Of a DNA stretch of 64,000 bases, positions 16,400 to 25,261 are shown in pieces. This DNA comes from VXRD01 sp965242535 (GTDB taxonomy: Bacteria; Latescibacterota; UBA2968). Both the position numbers and the translations under genes were made by a program. The DNA lies in assembly GCA_965242535.1 (NCBI GenBank), contig OZ251458.1, positions 2,046,001 through 2,110,000 on the forward strand. The letters run 5' to 3'. Every line of letters starts with the position of its first letter. The first letter of the stretch is position 1. The notes under the pieces were generated by a model, which was not told the origin of the DNA, searched no databases, and saw only the letters and a program-made list of their open reading frames with translations.

Positions 16400-17701
16400 A
16401 TGATCTCGAGCCGCAAATACAAGGATAGCGCGTGGGATTTTAGAAAGACGGATACCAAGGAATACACGCATTGTTTCCACAACTATCCCGCGATGATGAT
16501 TCCGCAAATTGCGAGAGCGTTGTTGAAGCGGTATGGCGTTGAAGGCGGATGGTTGCTCGATCCCTATTGCGGCACGGGGACATCTTTAGTCGAGGCGTCC
16601 ATTTTTGGGATGAACGGCGTCGGTTGCGATATCAACCCCCTCGTGCGGTTGATCGCGACGGCCAAGACGACTCCGATTTCCCTGCAAACGCTCGATCTTT
16701 ATCTAAAGGATTTGGACGACGCCATCTTTCGCATGGGGTTCGCCAAGCGCGTGCCCGACGCGCCGGTTCCCGATGTCCTGAATTTGGATTACTGGTTTGC
16801 CAAAGGCGTTACGCAATGCCTCGCGTTTCTGCGGCACCACATCAAAGCCATAGAGGACGAGGCGGTTCGCAATTTTTTTTGGGTCGCGTTTTCAGAGACG
16901 GTTCGGGCGTGTTCTTATACGCGAAAGGGCGAGTTTAAGTTGTACCGCATTCCGCCCGAGAAAATGGAGAATTTCGAGCCGGATGTTTTGGGCACTTTTC
17001 GGGAGAAATTGAGCAGGAATCGCAGGGGGTTGGAGGCGTATCTAAATCGGCGCGAGGATGTCGAGGTCGTCGTGTCGGATCGGAATACCGCCAATGGCGA
17101 ATGGCCCGAAAAGCAACCGCCCGGCGGATTCGATTTGGTTCTCACCTCGCCGCCTTATGGCGATTCGCAAACCACCGTTGCATATGGTCAATTTTCGCGT
17201 TTGTCGGGCGAGTGGATCGGCCTACGAGATTCGCGCACAGTTGATCGCATGTCCATGGGCGGAAGCAGAACCCAAAAAAAATTGTGTGATTCCCCGGTTT
17301 CGGAGGCGATAGAAGCGATCCGTTCTGTGGATGAAAAACGCGCGCGCCAGGTCGAGGCGTTCTACGTCGATCTCGAGCGCAGCATCAACGCGGTGGCCGC
17401 CGCGCTTTCGAAGCGGGCGACAATTTGCTATGTGGTCGGCAATCGCAGGGTAAAAGGCGTCACCCTTCCCACAGACGAGTTCGTCATTTTCGCGTTCGGG
17501 CAACACGGATTTTCGCACGGGGAAACCATCGTTCGGAATATCCCAAATAAACGCATGCCTAAAAAAAACAGCCCGTCCAATGTCGCGGGCGAGACCGCGG
17601 TGACGATGAACGAGGAAAACATCGTGGTTTGCCAGAGGAAAGAAGCAAGCGGGGAGACGGGAGACGGGAGACGGAGAGGTGAGAAGCAAGCGCAATCGTA
17701 G
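16400..17701 (+). CDS. orphan site-specific DNA methyltransferase (amino-methyltransferase fold)
   Basis: A 433-residue SAM-dependent methyltransferase. Motif I is WLLDPYCGTGTSLVEA (about residues 50-65) and motif IV is LVLTSPPYGDS (about residues 245-255), so the motif order is I then IV. The SPPY catalytic motif indicates N4-cytosine or N6-adenine methylation, though TRM11-like RNA enzymes share it. No restriction endonuclease lies nearby. The last 20 residues (from about GETGDG) are encoded by GGGAGAC heptamer repeats, so the C-terminus has been rewritten by the array. GGGAGGAG precedes the start. Confidence 0.8.
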   Translation: MISSRKYKDSAWDFRKTDTKEYTHCFHNYPAMMIPQIARALLKRYGVEGGWLLDPYCGTGTSLVEASIFGMNGVGCDINPLVRLIATAKTTPISLQTLDLYLKDLDDAIFRMGFAKRVPDAPVPDVLNLDYWFAKGVTQCLAFLRHHIKAIEDEAVRNFFWVAFSETVRACSYTRKGEFKLYRIPPEKMENFEPDVLGTFREKLSRNRRGLEAYLNRREDVEVVVSDRNTANGEWPEKQPPGGFDLVLTSPPYGDSQTTVAYGQFSRLSGEWIGLRDSRTVDRMSMGGSRTQKKLCDSPVSEAIEAIRSVDEKRARQVEAFYVDLERSINAVAAALSKRATICYVVGNRRVKGVTLPTDEFVIFAFGQHGFSHGETIVRNIPNKRMPKKNSPSNVAGETAVTMNEENIVVCQRKEASGETGDGRRRGEKQAQS

Positions 17702-17830
17702 GGACGCGGCCAGCGTGGGTAAGCAACAAAGATGGGGAGACGGGAGACGGGAGACGGGAGACGGGAGAGGTGAGAAGCAAGCGGGGAGAGGTGAGAAGCA
17801 AGCGCAATCGTAGGGACGCGGCCAGCGCGC
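17640..17830 (+). repeat. GGGAGAC heptamer arrays at and after the methyltransferase 3' end
   Basis: Two blocks of GA-rich heptamers (17653-17690 and 17733-17800) separated by a repeated CGTAGGGACGCGGCCAGCG segment (17697-17715 and 17808-17826). Purine-rich on the transcript strand. Confidence 0.85.
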
Positions 17831-18414
17831 ATCTGTACCAACTAATTCATCATCGGGATCGCTTTGCTGTTCCACCGTCCTTCAGAGAAGCCATCCCAAC
17901 CCTTGCCGTCCCGAAAGCTCATCAAACAAAACCATCGGGCACAGCGCGCAAGTCCGTCTCGCAACCCACATCCATTTTGCAACCCACCTTGCAGGCTGGC
18001 GCATGTCGTGCGATTACAAAAGCGCTTTGCGCTGTGCCTAGCCCCTCGGCGCATGAGAGCGGCATTTTTGAACTGCTCGGGCAGTTGTACCCCGCTCGCC
18101 TACTTTTTTTTGCTGTTGAAAAAAAGTAGGTCGCCGAAGGCATCAAAGGCAACCCACGATGCTTTAGAAGCCATCTAAAAATTATTGGGACCTACCCCCC
18201 TGGCCCCCCTTCCTGCGAGGAAGGGGGGAATCAAGGCATCCTATTTTTTTGATAGGTAGGGTTTTGACCTGCGAAAAGCGAATGCTTTTGTGGCTCTCTC
18301 AATGGCGGTCCGAGTTTTTAGATGGCTTCTTAGGACCAAACGCTTTAGAAAAGCGAGCAATGTCGGTGCTGATTTGTGCGTATCAAAATTGAGAATAACT
18401 TAATTTACAGAGTA
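17830..18414. mobile_element. IS630-derived non-autonomous element (family B, copy 1) with nested 164-bp MITE
   Basis: The right end carries ACTTAATTTACAGAG next to TA (18413-18414), the terminal repeat of family B. The left end is CATCTGTACCAACTAATT. The interior is shared with 43231-43638 and 49567-50141, including an A/T-rich hairpin (CCTACTTTTTTT with AAAAAAAGTAGG). A 164-bp family A element is inserted at 18167-18330. No intact gene inside. Confidence 0.8.
18167..18330 (+). mobile_element. 164-bp palindromic MITE, family A, copy 1
   Basis: Terminal inverted repeats GAAGCCATCTAAAAA and its complement, flanked by TA on both sides (18165-18166 and 18331-18332). The unoccupied version of the site is visible in the sister family B copies at about 43555 and 49660. 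The interior has a CCCCTTCCT/AGGAAGGGG hairpin. Confidence 0.9.
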
Positions 18415-18431
18415 ATCATGAGGTTCGGATC

Positions 18432-18611
18432 GTGCGAATTGAAACCGCGCTCGAGGGGATTCACAGGCGATTGGACGACATGTGCGGGGACATTCGGGAT
18501 TTGCGCGCGGATCAACGCTGGATGCTCGGCATTCAGATCGCGATGTTTGTCGCGTTGGGCGGGTTGCGGATTCAATCGTCGATCATTTTGTTGCGGATGC
18601 CGGGGAATTGA
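18432..18611 (+). pseudogene. 5'-truncated relative of the small coiled-coil membrane protein
   Basis: A 59-residue frame whose RRLDDMCGDIRDLRADQRWM and LGIQIAMF segments align with the protein at 16021-16221. It starts with a poor GTG directly downstream of the family B element, so the original 5' end was probably replaced by the insertion. The C-terminus diverges from the paralogue. Confidence 0.5.
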
Positions 18612-18649
18612 CGCGAATTGCCAAACGCTTTGCGCGAGTAAAATCAGCT

Positions 18650-19450
18650 ATGAACCGAATTTTGACATTGACAACGGATTTTGGCGTTTCCGATGGTTAT
18701 GTCGCCGCGATGAAGGGCGTGGTGCTCACCTGTTTGCCGGACGCGCAAATCGTGGATATTACCCATCAGGTGCCCCCGCAGGACATTGTTGCGGGGGCGT
18801 TTGCCATGTATTGTGCGTGCCGATTTTTTCCAGCGGGCACAGTACACGTCGGCGTGATCGACCCAGGCGTGGGCGGCGACCGCAGGGGCATTGTCGTCGA
18901 AACCGAGCACTTTGCGTACATCGGGCCGGACAATGGCCTGTTTTCATGGGTTTACGCGCACGAGGCCGTGCGGCGGATTGTGGCGATAGAAAATGCAGCG
19001 TTGATGCGGCCGCAGGTCAGTTCGACATTTCACGGACGCGATGTGTTCGCACCTGTGGGAGCGCGTTTGCTTACGGGCGTGCCCTGTGACGCGGTGGGGC
19101 CGGAAATTGACGATCCGATCGCCTGCGATTTGTGGGGCGTTGAAGAAGAGGGCGATGTACTCATCGGGCGGGTGGTCAGCGTGGATCATTTTGGCAATGC
19201 CATCTCGATGATCTCTCGGGCGCGCATCGACGAAAAATTTCCCGATGGCGCGTTTGAGATCGCCCTAGGCGAGACTCGTTTTGATCGGATAGACCAGACG
19301 TATGCCAATGCCGCAGAGGAACGCGCACTCGCGCTTTACGGCAGTTTGGACACGTTGGAAATCGCGGTTCGCGGAGGCAATGCAAGTCGCGTGCTCGGCA
19401 TCGAGCGCGGGGATGAGATTCGGGTTCGGGCGAGGAGTGAGTTGGGATGA
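18650..19450 (+). CDS. S-adenosyl-L-methionine hydrolase (SAM hydroxide adenosyltransferase, DUF62)
   Basis: A 266-residue member of the family that splits SAM with water into methionine and adenosine. The N-terminus ILTLTTDFGVSDGYVAAMKG supplies the conserved Asp, and VHVGVIDPGVGGDRRGI and YIGPDNGLF are family signatures; VDHFGNAI follows in the C-terminal domain. I see no insertion of the kind that marks fluorinases or chlorinases. The ATG at 18650 is the start of homology. It follows the truncated coiled-coil gene by 38 bases. Confidence 0.87.
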   Translation: MNRILTLTTDFGVSDGYVAAMKGVVLTCLPDAQIVDITHQVPPQDIVAGAFAMYCACRFFPAGTVHVGVIDPGVGGDRRGIVVETEHFAYIGPDNGLFSWVYAHEAVRRIVAIENAALMRPQVSSTFHGRDVFAPVGARLLTGVPCDAVGPEIDDPIACDLWGVEEEGDVLIGRVVSVDHFGNAISMISRARIDEKFPDGAFEIALGETRFDRIDQTYANAAEERALALYGSLDTLEIAVRGGNASRVLGIERGDEIRVRARSELG

Positions 19451-19604
19451 GCCATGAGCGGGGTACAACTGGCGACAGCCCGTTCAAAAGCACGGAAACG
19501 CAAAAGGCGAAAACATTGCTCTGTCTCCGCCTTGCCCATCAACCCGTAGGAACAGGCCCCGGGCCCGTCCTTTCGCCCGCAAAATCCGACCGACGAGGGA
19601 TGCG
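19451..19604. repeat. dispersed repeats between SAM hydrolase and HAD genes
   Basis: Holds the segment GAGCGGGGTACAACTGGCGA (also at about 23140) and a degenerate copy of the GGACAGGC-type palindrome (19546-19570). No gene is seen. Confidence 0.6.
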
Positions 19605-20291
19605 TCACGGCAGGAGTGATAGCACTTGCGAGATGCGGTCAATTTCGCTATCGGGGTGCTCGATGGGCGTTTGCGGCGTTCGGTGTTTTTGCCGCCCGTG
19701 GCGCATGCGAACGGTGGTCATGCCCAGGGCATTGGCGGCGGCGATCTCTTCGGTGAGTTTGTCGCCCACGCAGAGGATTTGGCCGTGGGGTAGCGCGAGG
19801 GTTTTTGCGGCCTGCGCGAGGCATGGCCCTTTGTCGGTTTTGCGGGTGTCGCACAAGATGAGCGTGTTGTCGGTTTCGCTAAAATAATCGCCCAAGCCGA
19901 GCAGGTTCACTTTTGCGCGCTGGCGGTCGGGAATGCCCGCCGTGACCATGGCGAGTGCGTAACCGCGCCGAACCAATGTCGCAAGGGTGTCGGGCACGTC
20001 CGGGAATGGCGCGATGGCTTCGACCTTGCTAGAATTGTACGCGTCGAGTGCCCGTTGGACGATGCGGGGCGAAATGCCGTATCGCCCACCGATCACGCGA
20101 ATCGCCTCTGAAAATTCATGGGTTTGGGCGAGCGCTTCCTGCTGTTGGCACGCGGTTTCGATGGCGAAGTCCGGATGGGCGGACGCGAGGATGCGCGCGG
20201 CCCTGCGCCTGGCCGGTTGGGTGAGTTGCCCCGTGCAGTCGAACAAGGTATCGTCGAGATCGAAGATGATGCCTTTCACTTTTTTGGTCAT
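19605..20291 (-). CDS. HAD superfamily phosphatase-like hydrolase
   Basis: A 228-residue HAD hydrolase. Motif I is IIFDLDDTLFD (catalytic Asp pair), motif II the threonine in LAMVTAG, and motif IV ILCVGDKLTEEIAAANALG. It starts 45 bases after the stop of the HAD-YvcK fusion on the same strand and resembles that protein's N-terminal domain, so it is probably a tandem paralogue in one operon. GGGGTAG precedes the ATG. Substrate unknown; sugar phosphates or phosphoglycolate are typical. Confidence 0.85.
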   Translation of the reverse strand: MTKKVKGIIFDLDDTLFDCTGQLTQPARRRAARILASAHPDFAIETACQQQEALAQTHEFSEAIRVIGGRYGISPRIVQRALDAYNSSKVEAIAPFPDVPDTLATLVRRGYALAMVTAGIPDRQRAKVNLLGLGDYFSETDNTLILCDTRKTDKGPCLAQAAKTLALPHGQILCVGDKLTEEIAAANALGMTTVRMRHGRQKHRTPQTPIEHPDSEIDRISQVLSLLP

Positions 20292-20336
20292 TTGAGCTAC
20301 CCCTGTGATTGTTTTCAGCATTCCGCTTTGCCACCG

Positions 20337-22298
20337 CTAAACCCCATCCATCCCCCAGTAATCCGGCACGGCCAAACCGCAGAAAACGCGACATATCGCA
20401 TCGGCGACTTTGGCGGGATCGTGGCTGATGAAATCGCCCACCCCGCGCTCGGTGGCTTCGGGTTGAAATTCCTCGACGAAGTCCGCCCGCGTCCACGCGC
20501 CCATCGCGTCGAGCGTTTCCGAATCGCAATCGACGAGAATTTTGCCATCTCTTTTGTACTGCTCGAGCAAGGGATGCCACGCGCGGCTTTTGGGCGTTTG
20601 GAAAACCCGAGGGTCTTGCACCAGCATGTGATCGATGGTACCCGGAGGCCGATCTTTGGGAAAGTGGCCGAGGATCGTTTTGAGGTGATCCGATGCGCGA
20701 AAGCGATCGGTCTGCCCAGGTTGGGTGACGATGTTGCACACGTAGATGGTTTTGCCCCGCGCGCGGTCCATCAGGGCCTGCTGAATGTCGGGGATGAGGA
20801 GGTTGGTGATCACGCTGGTGAACAAACTGCCCGGCCCAATGACCACGACATCGGCGGCGGCAATGGCTTGCAAAGCGCCGCGCGGCGCGCGGATCCGATT
20901 TTGTTCCAACCCCACATCTTGTCCCTTACACGCGCGAATTTCGACCTGTCCGGTTTCGGGATCGACCGTGCGCTCGAGCGCGCTGTCCTCGCGATGGAGT
21001 TCGTTCAAAAGCGCGGTGTTCGAGACGAGATAGGCCCGCTCGAGGGGCGGCTTGCCGGGCTTTCTGACCATCCATTCGGTGTAGCGGTGTTCGCCATTTG
21101 CCAGTTCCGCGCAAATATCGACATTGTCCGTACTCGCGGGGAAAATCGCGCCCTGTACGTGCAACATGTCGCTCGCGGTTTGGATGGCCGCGTGAAAATC
21201 CCCGAGTTGTTGCGTGAGCGCGGCGACCAAGAAGTTGCCGATGTGGTCGTTCTTAAAAATGCCGGACGCTTGCTCGCTGTTGGGAAACCTGTGTTGAAAG
21301 ACGCGGAAAAGCCCTTGCGAGATCCGCTCGGGATCCGCGAGCGCGGTGAGGGCGTTGCGGATGTCGCCCGGGGGTTGCACGCCCAAATTCCAGCGGATGC
21401 GCCCGGAAGACGCGCCCGTGTCGGTCACCGCGACGACCGCCGTCGGATGATGGGTATAGGGCCGCAACCCGCGCAACACCGTGGGCAATCCGGTGCCGCC
21501 GCCGATCACCGCGACCTTGAGCTGATCCGGGGTTTTGCCCAAGCGCGCGAGGTGGAGCAAGGTCGAGAGTTGGGCGAGGTACTTGATTTCGTAATCCGGG
21601 CGGTCGCCCAACGCGGGGGTTTCCCGAGAAAATCTGCCGCGGCGCAGCCAGACGGTCGTGAGGTTTTGGCGATTGCCCGCGCGGATTTCGTCGTGCGTCC
21701 TATCCCCGACGACGACGAGTTGGTCGGGCGAGAGGTCGTGCCTTTCCATGAGCTCTGAAAACCAGTACGCATGCGCGGGCGGGCCTTCGTTGATGATGCG
21801 GTCAAAATACGGGGCAATGCCCAAGCGGTCGATTTTGTTGCGCTGCCGCCGCGACCTGCCCAGCGTGACCAAGAACAGGTTGTAGCCCGCGATCCGCAGT
21901 TCCCGAAGGGTGTGCAAAACATCTGGATACGGGCGAATATCCTCGACTTCCTCGGCGTTGTACACGCGCTCCATTTCGGCTACGAGCGCTTCTACGGGAT
22001 CGGCGTCTGGGTCGGTATTTTGTTCGTCGAGAAAGCCGAGAACCCGGTCCGGCTTGTCCTTGAAGATCGCTTTGGCGATGTCGAAAAACGCAAAATAATA
22101 GGGCGAGGACGAATAATACGGGCCGTGTTTGCGCTCGAGCACCTCGATGCGTTTGACCACGTAGGCCCGAGAGGCGAAAAAGCCGTTTGCAAAGAGAAGG
22201 GTTGCCACGCGCTTGCGGGCGGCTTTGACGACGGGCGCCAAGTCAAAAAGCGTGCCGTCGAAATCGAATGCGATGGCACGGGCGTTTTCCAAAGACAC
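20337..22298 (-). CDS. HAD hydrolase fused to YvcK/GlmR-type (CofD-like) domain
   Basis: A 653-residue fusion. Residues 1-250 are a HAD phosphatase domain (AIAFDFDGTLFDL, then VVVGDRTHDEIRAGN). From about residue 258 the protein is a YvcK/GlmR-type domain (LKVAVIGGGTGLPTVLRGL, then DTGASSGRIR, PPGDIRNAL and VIGPGSLFTSVI). In Firmicutes GlmR binds UDP-GlcNAc and controls carbon flow into the cell wall; the related CofD is a phospholactate transferase. The GTG start at 22298 precedes the HAD motif directly; longer upstream frame is antisense to comF and is not credible. A phosphatase joined to this regulator suggests a role in sugar-phosphate metabolism (inference). Confidence 0.88.
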   Translation of the reverse strand: MSLENARAIAFDFDGTLFDLAPVVKAARKRVATLLFANGFFASRAYVVKRIEVLERKHGPYYSSSPYYFAFFDIAKAIFKDKPDRVLGFLDEQNTDPDADPVEALVAEMERVYNAEEVEDIRPYPDVLHTLRELRIAGYNLFLVTLGRSRRQRNKIDRLGIAPYFDRIINEGPPAHAYWFSELMERHDLSPDQLVVVGDRTHDEIRAGNRQNLTTVWLRRGRFSRETPALGDRPDYEIKYLAQLSTLLHLARLGKTPDQLKVAVIGGGTGLPTVLRGLRPYTHHPTAVVAVTDTGASSGRIRWNLGVQPPGDIRNALTALADPERISQGLFRVFQHRFPNSEQASGIFKNDHIGNFLVAALTQQLGDFHAAIQTASDMLHVQGAIFPASTDNVDICAELANGEHRYTEWMVRKPGKPPLERAYLVSNTALLNELHREDSALERTVDPETGQVEIRACKGQDVGLEQNRIRAPRGALQAIAAADVVVIGPGSLFTSVITNLLIPDIQQALMDRARGKTIYVCNIVTQPGQTDRFRASDHLKTILGHFPKDRPPGTIDHMLVQDPRVFQTPKSRAWHPLLEQYKRDGKILVDCDSETLDAMGAWTRADFVEEFQPEATERGVGDFISHDPAKVADAICRVFCGLAVPDYWGMDGV

Positions 22299-22385
22299 GG
22301 CAAATCTCCGCAAAGAGGTGGGAAAGGGGAAAGATGGCTGGTCGTTATAGAGTAGGCTAAAAATCCAAAACGGGAAAGGGAAAAG

Positions 22386-23174
22386 ATGCAAACAGCGCGA
22401 AAACTCTGGCGTTTGGCCCTCAATTTTGTGTATCCGTCGTCCTGCTTGATTTGCAGCACATCGTTGCCGGACGCGCCGGGGATATGCGATGCCTGCGCGG
22501 AGGAGTTCGAGGATTGGACGCAGGAGGATTTTGAATGCGAATTTGATCAAACGGTGATTTTGTACCGGTTTAACGACTGCGTGCGGGCTATGATTCACGC
22601 GCTCAAATACCGGGGCAAAACCCTGCCCGGGCAAATCCTCGGCGAGGCATTGGGGCAGCGGATTGCGAATGCGGTCAATCCGGATTCGGTGATCGTCCCC
22701 GTGCCCCTCCATCCGACCAAAAAACGCGCGCGCGGGTACAATCAGAGCGAGGTAATCGCACGGGCCGCGGGCCGGGTATCGGGCATTCGCGTGATTCCCA
22801 ACGCGCTGAACCGCGTCCGCGCCACCTCCACGCAAACGCGCTTGGGCGTTTTTGAACGCCAATACAATGTGATGGGCGCGTTCCGCGTGCGGAAACCCGC
22901 GACCATTGCGGGCCGCGACATCTTTTTGATCGACGATGTCATCACCACCGGCGCGACGCTCAATGCGTGCGTTCTCGTTCTGCGAGCCGCGGGCGCGCAA
23001 TCCGTGTCTGTGTGCGCGGTTGCCAGCCCGCCCGTGGATGACGATGATCTGTCGGAAAGACGGGAGACGGGAGAGGGAAGAGGCGGCAAGACGGGAGAGG
23101 TGAGACGGGAGTTTAGCCACAAAAGGCACAAAAGGCACGAGCGGGGTACAACTGGCGACAGCCGTTCATCGTAG
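22386..23174 (+). CDS. comF: ComF family phosphoribosyltransferase-like protein with repeat-encoded tail
   Basis: Residues 1 to about 220 form a standard ComF protein: a zinc-binding N-terminus (CLICSTSLPDAPGICDAC) and a type I phosphoribosyltransferase domain with the PRPP loop FLIDDVITTGATL. ComF is needed for DNA uptake in competent bacteria; its reaction is unknown. The last 40 or so residues (from SERRETGEGRGG) are encoded by GA-rich heptamers and dispersed repeats, not by ComF-like sequence. The gene is divergent from HAD-YvcK, with 87 bases between starts. Confidence 0.88.
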   Translation: MQTARKLWRLALNFVYPSSCLICSTSLPDAPGICDACAEEFEDWTQEDFECEFDQTVILYRFNDCVRAMIHALKYRGKTLPGQILGEALGQRIANAVNPDSVIVPVPLHPTKKRARGYNQSEVIARAAGRVSGIRVIPNALNRVRATSTQTRLGVFERQYNVMGAFRVRKPATIAGRDIFLIDDVITTGATLNACVLVLRAAGAQSVSVCAVASPPVDDDDLSERRETGEGRGGKTGEVRREFSHKRHKRHERGTTGDSRSS

Positions 23175-23571
23175 GGACAGGCCCCCGTGCCTGTCCGAAG
23201 ATACAAGATACAAGAGGCGAGAGGCAAGGCGAGAGTGGGGCGGAGGGAGTGGGGAGGTTGTCTGAATCGCGGATTACGCGGATTAGGGGATGAAAGGCGG
23301 ATGAAAGGCGAGAGTGGGGCAGAGGGCAGAGAGGGGGAGAGGAATGGGGAGAGTAGAGAAAAGGGCAGTCCCATCACCCCTTGCCCACATCCGTTGTAGG
23401 GACAGGCCCCCGTGCTGTCCTTGCCCTCAACCTTAAGAAAAGCGTAAGAAGGGAGACGTAAAAGGGGATAAGGCCATTCAACCGCCAACTCCAAGCGACA
23501 GGGGCAGAGCACTGGTGCGAGGACGGTCACGGGGTTCCTACAACGGATGGGGACGTTGCGGCTTTTGCCTT
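23175..23571. repeat. repeat-filled intergenic region
   Basis: Contains two copies of the GGACAGGC/GCCTGTCC palindrome (23171-23196 and a worn copy at 23396-23420), the GATTACGCGGATTAG repeat (23262-23290), and GA-rich tracts. No gene is seen. Confidence 0.7.
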
Positions 23572-23847
23572 TCAGCCGCGGTCATTTGGGGGCGTTTTTC
23601 GCCGTTGCGGAACCGGATCGTAGCCCCCTTTGGCAAACGGATGGCAACGCGCAACGCGCTTTAGGGTCAGGACGAGGGCATGCGCGAAAGGGTGGCGGCG
23701 AAACGATTCGAGGGCGTAGTGCGAGCAGGTGGGGAAATAGCGGCACGGACTGGGCGCGAGGGTGAAAAAGCGCGTCAGGGGCGCGAGGGCGTATTGATAG
23801 ACCCGGATGAACGCGCACGCGAGGGTTGCGAGTATTCTGTCGATCAT
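23572..23847 (-). CDS. yidD: membrane protein insertion efficiency factor YidD
   Basis: A 91-residue YidD family protein with the signature CRYFPTCSHYALESFRRHPF and a hydrophobic N-terminus (ILATLACAFIRVYQYAL). YidD assists YidC-dependent membrane insertion. It is usually next to rnpA and yidC, but here it stands alone between repeats and folE2. An in-frame start at 23865 is also possible. Confidence 0.88.
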   Translation of the reverse strand: MIDRILATLACAFIRVYQYALAPLTRFFTLAPSPCRYFPTCSHYALESFRRHPFAHALVLTLKRVARCHPFAKGGYDPVPQRRKTPPNDRG

Positions 23848-23925
23848 TTTTAGGGGATTGACCATTTTGCGTTTTCGGGTATATTGGGCGGAATTTTTTG
23901 CCGATACTTTCGCTTAGGAGATGAA

Positions 23926-24774
23926 ATGGATTTACCGGATATACAAAACTCGCAGGACGGGCGCGGCATTGAAATCGATCAGGTGGGCGTGTCCAACGTG
24001 CGCTATCCCCTAACCCTGCCACTGCGCGACAATGGCGAATTTCACACCGTGGCCAATCTGTCGATGACCGTGAGCTTGCCCCACTACCAAAAGGGCACCC
24101 ACATGTCGCGGTTTATGATCGCGCTGAACGAGCATCACAAACACTTTACGCCCAACAGCGTCCACATCGTCCTCGAAGAAATCCTCGCGTTGCTCGAAGC
24201 CGAAGAAGCGTTTTTGAGCATGACATTTCCCATTTTCTTGTTGCGAAAAGCCCCGGTGACGGGCATCGAAGGCATGCTGGATTACAACTGCGAATTTAAG
24301 GCGATGTTGACCAGCGAGGGCCTGCACGACAAGTTGATCGGCGTGCGCGCCAACGTGGCGAGTCTCTGCCCGTGCAGCAAGGAAATCAGCGCCTACGGCG
24401 CGCACAATCAGCGTTCCGAAGTGCAGATGGACGTGCGCCCTTGTGACGGTGAATTTATCTGGTTTGAGGATTTGATCGACATTGGCGAATACAATGCGTC
24501 TTGTCAACTCTATCCCATCTTGAAACGCCCGGATGAAAAATACGTGACCGAGCGCGCTTATGATCATCCCAAATTCGTCGAAGACATGGTGCGCGATGTG
24601 GCCGCCGATTTGCTCGCGATGGTGAACGGAGAGCGCATCGCGTGGTTTTACGTATCGAGCAACAACTACGAGAGCATTCACAACCACGATGCGTTTGCCA
24701 AAATAGAACGCGGGGTGCGCGGCCCTCTTTTGACGCACCGCGAAGAAGTCCAAAATGAGTTGGCGATGATTTGA
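23926..24774 (+). CDS. folE2: GTP cyclohydrolase IB (FolE2)
   Basis: A 282-residue FolE2, the first enzyme of folate synthesis (GTP to dihydroneopterin triphosphate), able to use metals other than zinc. Family signatures are HMSRFMIALNEH, the metal-binding CPCSKEISAYGAHNQRS (with the catalytic Cys), and a late Glu in FVSSNNYESIHNHDA. The ATG at 23926 follows TAGGAG. A terminator lies directly downstream at 24802-24837. Confidence 0.92.
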   Translation: MDLPDIQNSQDGRGIEIDQVGVSNVRYPLTLPLRDNGEFHTVANLSMTVSLPHYQKGTHMSRFMIALNEHHKHFTPNSVHIVLEEILALLEAEEAFLSMTFPIFLLRKAPVTGIEGMLDYNCEFKAMLTSEGLHDKLIGVRANVASLCPCSKEISAYGAHNQRSEVQMDVRPCDGEFIWFEDLIDIGEYNASCQLYPILKRPDEKYVTERAYDHPKFVEDMVRDVAADLLAMVNGERIAWFYVSSNNYESIHNHDAFAKIERGVRGPLLTHREEVQNELAMI

Positions 24775-24801
24775 GCGCGCCTTTGTCCGTTCGGCATGCA
24801 G

Positions 24802-24837
24802 AAGGCCCGTGAACCTCGATCACGGGCCTTTTTATTT
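24802..24837 (+). terminator. intrinsic terminator shared by folE2 and sufE 3' ends
   Basis: AAGGCCCGTGA pairs with TCACGGGCCTT and is followed by TTTTATTTT. It overlaps the sufE stop codon (24832-24834), so it may end both convergent transcripts. Confidence 0.85.
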
Positions 24838-25251
24838 TGCGGTTGCAAGCGCGAGTTCGCGAATGCGTTTGACCAGCGCGGCAAAGCCATTGGCGCGGTT
24901 GATGCTGAGGTGTTTGGCGAGATCGAGTTTGACAAAAATGCCGCGGATGTCCGCGGTGAGAATCTCACGAGCGGTTTTGCCGGAATACAACGCCAACAAA
25001 ATTGCGACCAAGCCCTTGACGATCTGCGCGTCGCTATCTGCGCGAAATTCGATCACGGGCGGGTCCCCGTCTCGCACCTCGGTGATGAGCCACACATTGC
25101 TCACGCACCCCTGCACGCGATGGGCTTCGTTTTTGTATCCGTCTTCGAGCGGAGGCAATTTGCGACCGAGTTCGATGATATACCGATAGCGGTCTTCCCA
25201 ATCCGCGAGCACGTCAAAATTTCGCATGATGCGGTCAATCGCGATGTCCAT
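24832..25251 (-). CDS. sufE: SufE-like cysteine desulfurase accessory protein
   Basis: A 139-residue SufE protein, which accepts sulfur from a SufS-type desulfurase for iron-sulfur cluster assembly. The acceptor cysteine is in HRVQGCVSNVWL (about residue 50). Start at 25251 follows AAAGG. No suf genes adjoin it. It is followed on its 5' side by repeat arrays. Confidence 0.9.
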   Translation of the reverse strand: MDIAIDRIMRNFDVLADWEDRYRYIIELGRKLPPLEDGYKNEAHRVQGCVSNVWLITEVRDGDPPVIEFRADSDAQIVKGLVAILLALYSGKTAREILTADIRGIFVKLDLAKHLSINRANGFAALVKRIRELALATAK

Positions 25252-25261
25252 AGAAAACCTT

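Noticed and set aside
16400..17701. Restriction-modification system
   Set aside because: Only a methyltransferase is present; no endonuclease or specificity gene is found on either side.
18650..19450. Fluorinase or chlorinase
   Set aside because: Same superfamily, but no insertion or halide-site features are seen; the common SAM hydrolase is the better call.
20118..21758. 546-codon plus-strand frame opposite HAD-YvcK
   Set aside because: Antisense to clear protein homology, with no ribosome-binding site or recognisable motif.
22299..23138. N-terminal extension of HAD-YvcK on the minus strand
   Set aside because: Opposite to comF coding sequence; the HAD motif begins right after the GTG at 22298.
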